Assembly: GCA_900553245.1 (NCBI GenBank)
Contig: USCP01000057.1
Location: forward strand, 1-9,640
DNA from: an uncultured Peptococcaceae bacterium
GTDB taxonomy: Bacteria; Bacillota; Peptococcia; Peptococcales; Peptococcaceae
Reading direction: 5' to 3'
DNA length: 9,640 bases
The notes under the pieces are model-generated. The model was not told the origin of the DNA and made no database searches. It was given only the letters and a program-made list of their open reading frames with translations. This document shows, in pieces, positions 6,145 to 9,640 of the stretch (position 1 is the stretch's first letter; each line of letters opens with the position of its first letter). A program made the position numbers and the translations under genes.

Positions 6145-8417
6145 GAATTTATGAGTTGGCAAAGGAATTACATCAAGATTCTAAAACCATCATCGGCCAA
6201 TTAAAGCAGATGGATGTGAATGTGAGCAATCACATGAGTACGATTGATTCAGAAAGTGCCGATAAGATTCGTGCACTGTGTAATAATCAAGCACAATCCG
6301 GAAATAGTGCGAAGGAGGAGACGGCTATTAAGGAGTCAACTTCTAAAAAAGAAACTCAAAAGAATGCGCATCAGGACAGCGTGCAACATTCAAAAGAAAA
6401 AGATGACCGTCCAGCAGATCACGGTAAACAAGAAAAGGGCGGAAATGCGCATAAAAATGATGCGCAAGCAAATCACAAGAATAACAATAAGAAACCAGCG
6501 AAGAATAAAGCCCAATTTTCTAATCAAGATGATGAATACAACGGTTCCGGTAAAAAGAATCGCGACAATCGTAATCATTTTGGTAAGGGTAATAAGAATA
6601 GAAATAAGAAAAATAAAAAACAACAAGCGCCTCAAAAGGAAGTAAGAGATTTTGCTGAAGTACAACATCATGTTGTAATGGAACAAATGATTACTGTTCA
6701 AGACTTGGCAAAACAATTGGGGAAAAAAGCCTCCGAAGTTATTATGAAATTAATGGCTTTGGGTGTTATGGCAACGATGAACCAAGAACTTGATTTTGAA
6801 ACGGCTTCTATTATTGTAGAAAAATACGGTGCGACCATCGAATTAAAGCAAACGATGGAAGAAAACCTTTTAAGCGAAAACGAAGAAGAAGATCGTCCGG
6901 AAGACTTAGTGACTCGTCCTCCGGTTGTTACCATCATGGGGCACGTTGACCATGGTAAAACGTCTTTGCTTGACCAAATCAGAAATTCCAGCGTTACTTC
7001 TACTGAAGCCGGCGGGATTACTCAACATATTGGTGCATATCAAGTCACTATCAATGGTCAAAAGATTACCTTTTTGGATACACCTGGGCACGAAGCGTTT
7101 ACTGCAATGCGTGCTCGTGGGGCACAAGTTACCGATATTGCTATCTTAGTTGTTGCGGCTGATGACGGTGTTATGCCACAAACCATTGAAGCAATTGACC
7201 ACGCAAAGGCAGCCGGCGTGCCAATTATTGTTGCCATCAATAAAATTGACAAGCCGGATTCCAACCCGGATAACGTTAAAACAGAACTGAGCCAATATGG
7301 TTTGATTTCTGAAGAATGGGGCGGCGATACCATCATGGTACCTGTATCCGCTAAGAAAAATATCGGGATTAACGATCTCTTGGAAATGATTCTTCTTGTT
7401 GCTGAAATGGAAGACTTGAAGGCAAATCCAAAACGTAGTGCACGTGGTAAGGTTGTTGAATCCAAGTTGGATAAAAACCGTGGGGCTACCGCAACCTTGT
7501 TGGTACAAAACGGGACCTTGCACAATGGGGATTTCTTGATTGTAGGTTCTACCCAAGGGCGTATTCGTGCCATGTTTGACTATCATGGTAAACCAATTGC
7601 AAAGGCTGGTCCTTCTGTTCCTGCTGAAATCTTGGGCTTAAATGATGTACCGGCAGCTGGGGACGATTTTGTTGTGGTAGCAAATGAACGTCTTGCGAAG
7701 CAAGTAGCAGAACAACGTTCTCAAGAAAAGCATCTTAAGGAAATCTCTCGTGGTACGAAGGTATCCCTGGAAGATTTGTTTACTCAAATTCAACAAGGGG
7801 ATGTTCAAGAGCTGAATATTGTTTTGAAAGCTGACACCCAAGGCTCAATCGAAGCTATCAAACAATCTCTTGAAAAATTGAGTACCGATGAAGTTCGTGT
7901 TAATATCATTCGCACTGCTGTTGGTGGGATTCGCGAAACCGACGTCAGCTTAGCAATGGCATCTAATGCGATTATTATCGGCTTTAATGTTCGTCCTGAC
8001 GTAAACGCAAAGCGTTTGTCCGAAAAAGAACAAGTTGATGTGAAGACCTACAGCATCATTTATGAAGCAATTGATGATGTAAAAGCTGCAATGAGCGGTT
8101 TGTTGGCACCGGATATTAAAGAAAACGAACTCGGTCAAGCTGAAATTCGTTCGATTATTAAAGTGCCAAAGGTTGGGAATATTGCGGGTTGCTATGTTAC
8201 CGACGGTAAGATTACTCGTCATAGCAAAATCCGTGTATTGCGTGACGGCATTGTTATTTACGACGGTGAAATCGCATCTTTGAAGCGCTTCAAAGACGAT
8301 GTCAAAGAAGTGGCAAGTGATTATGAATGTGGTATAGGTCTTGAAAAATACAATGAGTTTAAAGTAGGGGATATTTTAGAAGCGTATATCCTCGAAGAAG
8401 TAAAGCGTGAATTATAA
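6132..8417 (+). CDS. infB: Translation initiation factor IF-2
   Basis: IF-2 is the GTPase that brings fMet-tRNA to the 30S subunit and promotes 50S joining. The 761-residue protein starts with an IF2_N module (MGKIRIYELAKEL, 1-50). A low-complexity linker rich in Lys, Asn, Gln, Asp and His follows (about 52-168), then a second IF2_N module (about 186-236). The G domain has G1 GHVDHGKT (270-277), G2 GGIT (294-297), G3 DTPGH (316-320), G4 NKID (370-373) and G5 SAK (406-408). Domains II to IV follow through residue 761, including the fMet-tRNA-binding C-terminal domain (from about 670). GGAGGTG at 6121-6127 sits inside ylxQ just before the ATG, and the two genes overlap by 13 bases. The stop TAA is followed directly by an in-frame TAG. 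Confidence 0.98.
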   Translation: MGKIRIYELAKELHQDSKTIIGQLKQMDVNVSNHMSTIDSESADKIRALCNNQAQSGNSAKEETAIKESTSKKETQKNAHQDSVQHSKEKDDRPADHGKQEKGGNAHKNDAQANHKNNNKKPAKNKAQFSNQDDEYNGSGKKNRDNRNHFGKGNKNRNKKNKKQQAPQKEVRDFAEVQHHVVMEQMITVQDLAKQLGKKASEVIMKLMALGVMATMNQELDFETASIIVEKYGATIELKQTMEENLLSENEEEDRPEDLVTRPPVVTIMGHVDHGKTSLLDQIRNSSVTSTEAGGITQHIGAYQVTINGQKITFLDTPGHEAFTAMRARGAQVTDIAILVVAADDGVMPQTIEAIDHAKAAGVPIIVAINKIDKPDSNPDNVKTELSQYGLISEEWGGDTIMVPVSAKKNIGINDLLEMILLVAEMEDLKANPKRSARGKVVESKLDKNRGATATLLVQNGTLHNGDFLIVGSTQGRIRAMFDYHGKPIAKAGPSVPAEILGLNDVPAAGDDFVVVANERLAKQVAEQRSQEKHLKEISRGTKVSLEDLFTQIQQGDVQELNIVLKADTQGSIEAIKQSLEKLSTDEVRVNIIRTAVGGIRETDVSLAMASNAIIIGFNVRPDVNAKRLSEKEQVDVKTYSIIYEAIDDVKAAMSGLLAPDIKENELGQAEIRSIIKVPKVGNIAGCYVTDGKITRHSKIRVLRDGIVIYDGEIASLKRFKDDVKEVASDYECGIGLEKYNEFKVGDILEAYILEEVKREL

Positions 8418-8429
8418 TAGGAGTCGCTT

Positions 8430-8771
8430 ATGTCTAAAAGAAATTTTCGTTTAGCAGGTGAAATTAAGCGTGATTTAACTGAGATTTTTGCAAATGAAAT
8501 CAAAGACCCACACATCGACTCTATGGTGAGTGTGACTGATGTTGAAGTGTCTAATGATTTGAGTTATGCAAGAATCTATGTGAGTAAGCTTGGTTCACAG
8601 CGTGACCGTGAAGCTTTACTGGATGCTCTGACAAAAGCCAATGGATTTATTCGCTCTGCACTGAGTCAACGATTGAAAATTAGAAAAGTGCCTGAGTTGC
8701 GCTTTTTCTTAGATGATTCGTTGGAATATGGTGCTAAGATTGAAAAACTTCTTAGTGAGCTGGGAGATTGA
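8430..8771 (+). CDS. rbfA: 30S ribosome-binding factor RbfA
   Basis: RbfA is a small KH-type protein that binds free 30S subunits, acts in 16S 5'-end maturation and is needed for growth in the cold in several bacteria. The 113-residue product is of typical length. Signatures are EIKRDLTEIFANEIKDP near the start, VSVTDVEVSNDLSYARIYVS (33-52) and the C-terminal FIRSALSQRLKIRKVPELRFFLDDS (73-97). TAGGAG (8418-8423) before the ATG follows directly on the infB stop. It functions with RimP and RsgA, both encoded in this window, in small-subunit assembly. The next gene begins three bases after its stop, in the same frame. Confidence 0.96.
   Translation: MSKRNFRLAGEIKRDLTEIFANEIKDPHIDSMVSVTDVEVSNDLSYARIYVSKLGSQRDREALLDALTKANGFIRSALSQRLKIRKVPELRFFLDDSLEYGAKIEKLLSELGD
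8762..8767 (+). promoter_or_regulatory. Ribosome binding site supporting a GTG start
   Basis: GGGAGA at the very end of rbfA lies seven bases before GTG at 8775. The rbfA stop TGA (8769-8771) is in the same frame as the next gene, so the start cannot be further upstream. The first in-frame ATG (codon 48) would remove the conserved HxxxDGD motif. GTG is therefore the start. Confidence 0.82.
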
Positions 8772-8774
8772 CCG

Positions 8775-9640
8775 GTGCAAAGAGTATTTGATTTTTTAAA
8801 AGCGAACAATGTAAAAAACATCGCCATCTTTTCTCATGTTAGAGGAGATGGCGATTGTTTAGGTGCTCAAACGGGTTTGGCAAATGTTTTGGTACAAGCA
8901 GGTTATCATGTTTGTATGTATAATCAAGATGTGCTTTCTCAAAACTACTCATTTTTAAATAATTTTTCTGAAATAAACTTGTTTGACGAGCGGTCTCAGG
9001 AACCGGATGTTTGTATTGCAGTGGATTGCGCTTCTTTTGAACGTATTGGTCTCGCAGATGAATTGTTATCAAAGTATTTGTGGTTGAATATCGATCATCA
9101 TATAAGTAATACAATGTATGGTACCTTGAACATTGTTGATGGAAATGCCTCATCAACGTGTGAAATATTAACTTCCATGTTGGTTGATGCGGATGTTTGT
9201 TTATCTCGAGACGCTGCGACCTCTTTGTATAGTGGGATTAGTACAGATACCGGCTCTTTCTTGTATCCAAATGCATCGGCAAAGACTTTCAAGTTGGCTG
9301 CTATGCTTCTTGAAGCCGGCGCGGATAAAAGTTTGGTGCAAATGAATGTTTTTGAGAATACAAGCCGTAAGCAGATTGAAATCTATAAATATTTATATAC
9401 CAATATTTGCTATGATATGAATGATCAAGTGGCGTATTGTGTGTTTAACAATGAAACCATGCAAGCGATGAATACAACTTCTGCTGATTTTGAAGGCGTT
9501 GTTACACTGATTAAAGAAATTCAAGGCGTCGAGCTGGCTATTCTCATAACCGAATTAAAGCCAGGTCAAAGTAAAATCAGCATGCGAACCAAAGAATTTT
9601 TCGACGCCAACAAGTGCTGTCAAAAGTTTGGTGGCGGCGG
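8775..9640 (+). CDS. nrnA: DHH/DHHA1 phosphoesterase, NrnA-like oligoribonuclease / pAp phosphatase (cut by window end)
   Basis: This family hydrolyses very short RNAs and, in several members, 3'-phosphoadenosine 5'-phosphate, using Mn ions. The 288 visible codons start at GTG and have no stop. Metal-binding motifs are H21 with D25 and D27 (HVRGDGDCLG), D84 (AVDCAS), the DHH triad D107-H108-H109 (NIDHHISN) and D158 (STDTGSF). The final residues visible are FGGG, the beginning of the DHHA1 GGGH-type substrate motif, so roughly the last 30-40 residues lie beyond the window. The first motif has Gly24 where the family normally has Pro (HxxPDGD) and Ala31 where Ser is common. The rbfA-DHH order, usually followed by truB, is standard in this operon. 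Substrate choice cannot be decided from sequence. Confidence 0.9.
   Translation, partial: MQRVFDFLKANNVKNIAIFSHVRGDGDCLGAQTGLANVLVQAGYHVCMYNQDVLSQNYSFLNNFSEINLFDERSQEPDVCIAVDCASFERIGLADELLSKYLWLNIDHHISNTMYGTLNIVDGNASSTCEILTSMLVDADVCLSRDAATSLYSGISTDTGSFLYPNASAKTFKLAAMLLEAGADKSLVQMNVFENTSRKQIEIYKYLYTNICYDMNDQVAYCVFNNETMQAMNTTSADFEGVVTLIKEIQGVELAILITELKPGQSKISMRTKEFFDANKCCQKFGGG

Noticed and set aside
6244..6645. Same-strand 133-codon frame in the infB linker
   Set aside because: It is an out-of-frame reading of the A-rich linker, yielding only Arg/Lys/Ile low-complexity sequence; infB in its own frame has clear domains on both sides.
6390..6716. Antisense 108-codon hydrophobic frame opposite the infB linker
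   Set aside because: Its Ile/Leu/Phe richness is the complement of AAA/AAT/AAG-rich codons; no start signal and no family resemblance.
7058..7573. Long antisense open frame (171 codons) inside infB
   Set aside because: It is fully opposite the conserved G domain of IF-2, has no protein family look and no independent ribosome binding site; it reflects codon bias of infB.
1..9640. Mobile element, CRISPR array, phage or defence system
   Set aside because: No direct repeats with spacers, no transposase or integrase, no terminal inverted repeats; gene order is that of conserved chromosomal housekeeping operons.

Overview
This window is a compact, single-strand (+) run of housekeeping genes from a low-to-moderate G+C Gram-positive-type bacterium (Bacillota). 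The clues are a PASTA-domain Ser/Thr kinase next to rsgA and rpe, the rimP-nusA-ylxR-ylxQ-infB-rbfA-DHH order, a NusA with no C-terminal acidic repeats, YlxR and YlxQ between nusA and infB, and strong GGAGG-type ribosome binding sites. The genus cannot be named from the sequence alone. A clostridial or Negativicutes-like lineage is an inference, weakly supported. No stretch above 300 bases lacks a gene; the longest gap is 92 bases.

Region 1 (1-3892) is one tight operon. It holds the 3' part of a PASTA kinase (PrkC/StkP type; the kinase domain lies upstream of the window), rsgA (small-subunit assembly GTPase), rpe (ribulose-phosphate epimerase), plsX (acyl-phosphate synthase) and acpP (acyl carrier protein). 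Gaps are 8, 1, 11 and 2 bases. Compared with the well-known Bacillus subtilis order, where many genes separate rpe from plsX and fabD-fabG lie between plsX and acpP, this block looks condensed.

Region 2 (3893-3984) is the only real intergenic space. It contains a good sigma-A-type promoter (TTGTAA, 17-base spacer, TGT-TATGAT). A perfect 11-bp hairpin follows, beginning about four bases after the predicted transcription start. The hairpin could end the upstream transcript, cap the 5' end of the downstream one, or both.

Region 3 (3985-9640) is the rimP-nusA-infB operon: rimP, nusA, ylxR (rnpM), ylxQ (L7Ae family), infB, rbfA and a DHH/DHHA1 phosphoesterase (NrnA-like, cut by the window end and opened by a GTG codon). 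From nusA to infB the genes overlap by 8, 11 and 13 bases, suggesting translational coupling. Together they serve 30S maturation, transcription elongation/termination, translation initiation and turnover of very short RNAs.

I found no mobile element, CRISPR array, tRNA/rRNA or defence system, and no convincing undescribed system. The items most worth a second look are the promoter-plus-hairpin junction, the histone-H1-like Ala/Lys juxtamembrane segment and Asp-run/C-terminal domain of the kinase, and the condensed plsX-acpP context.
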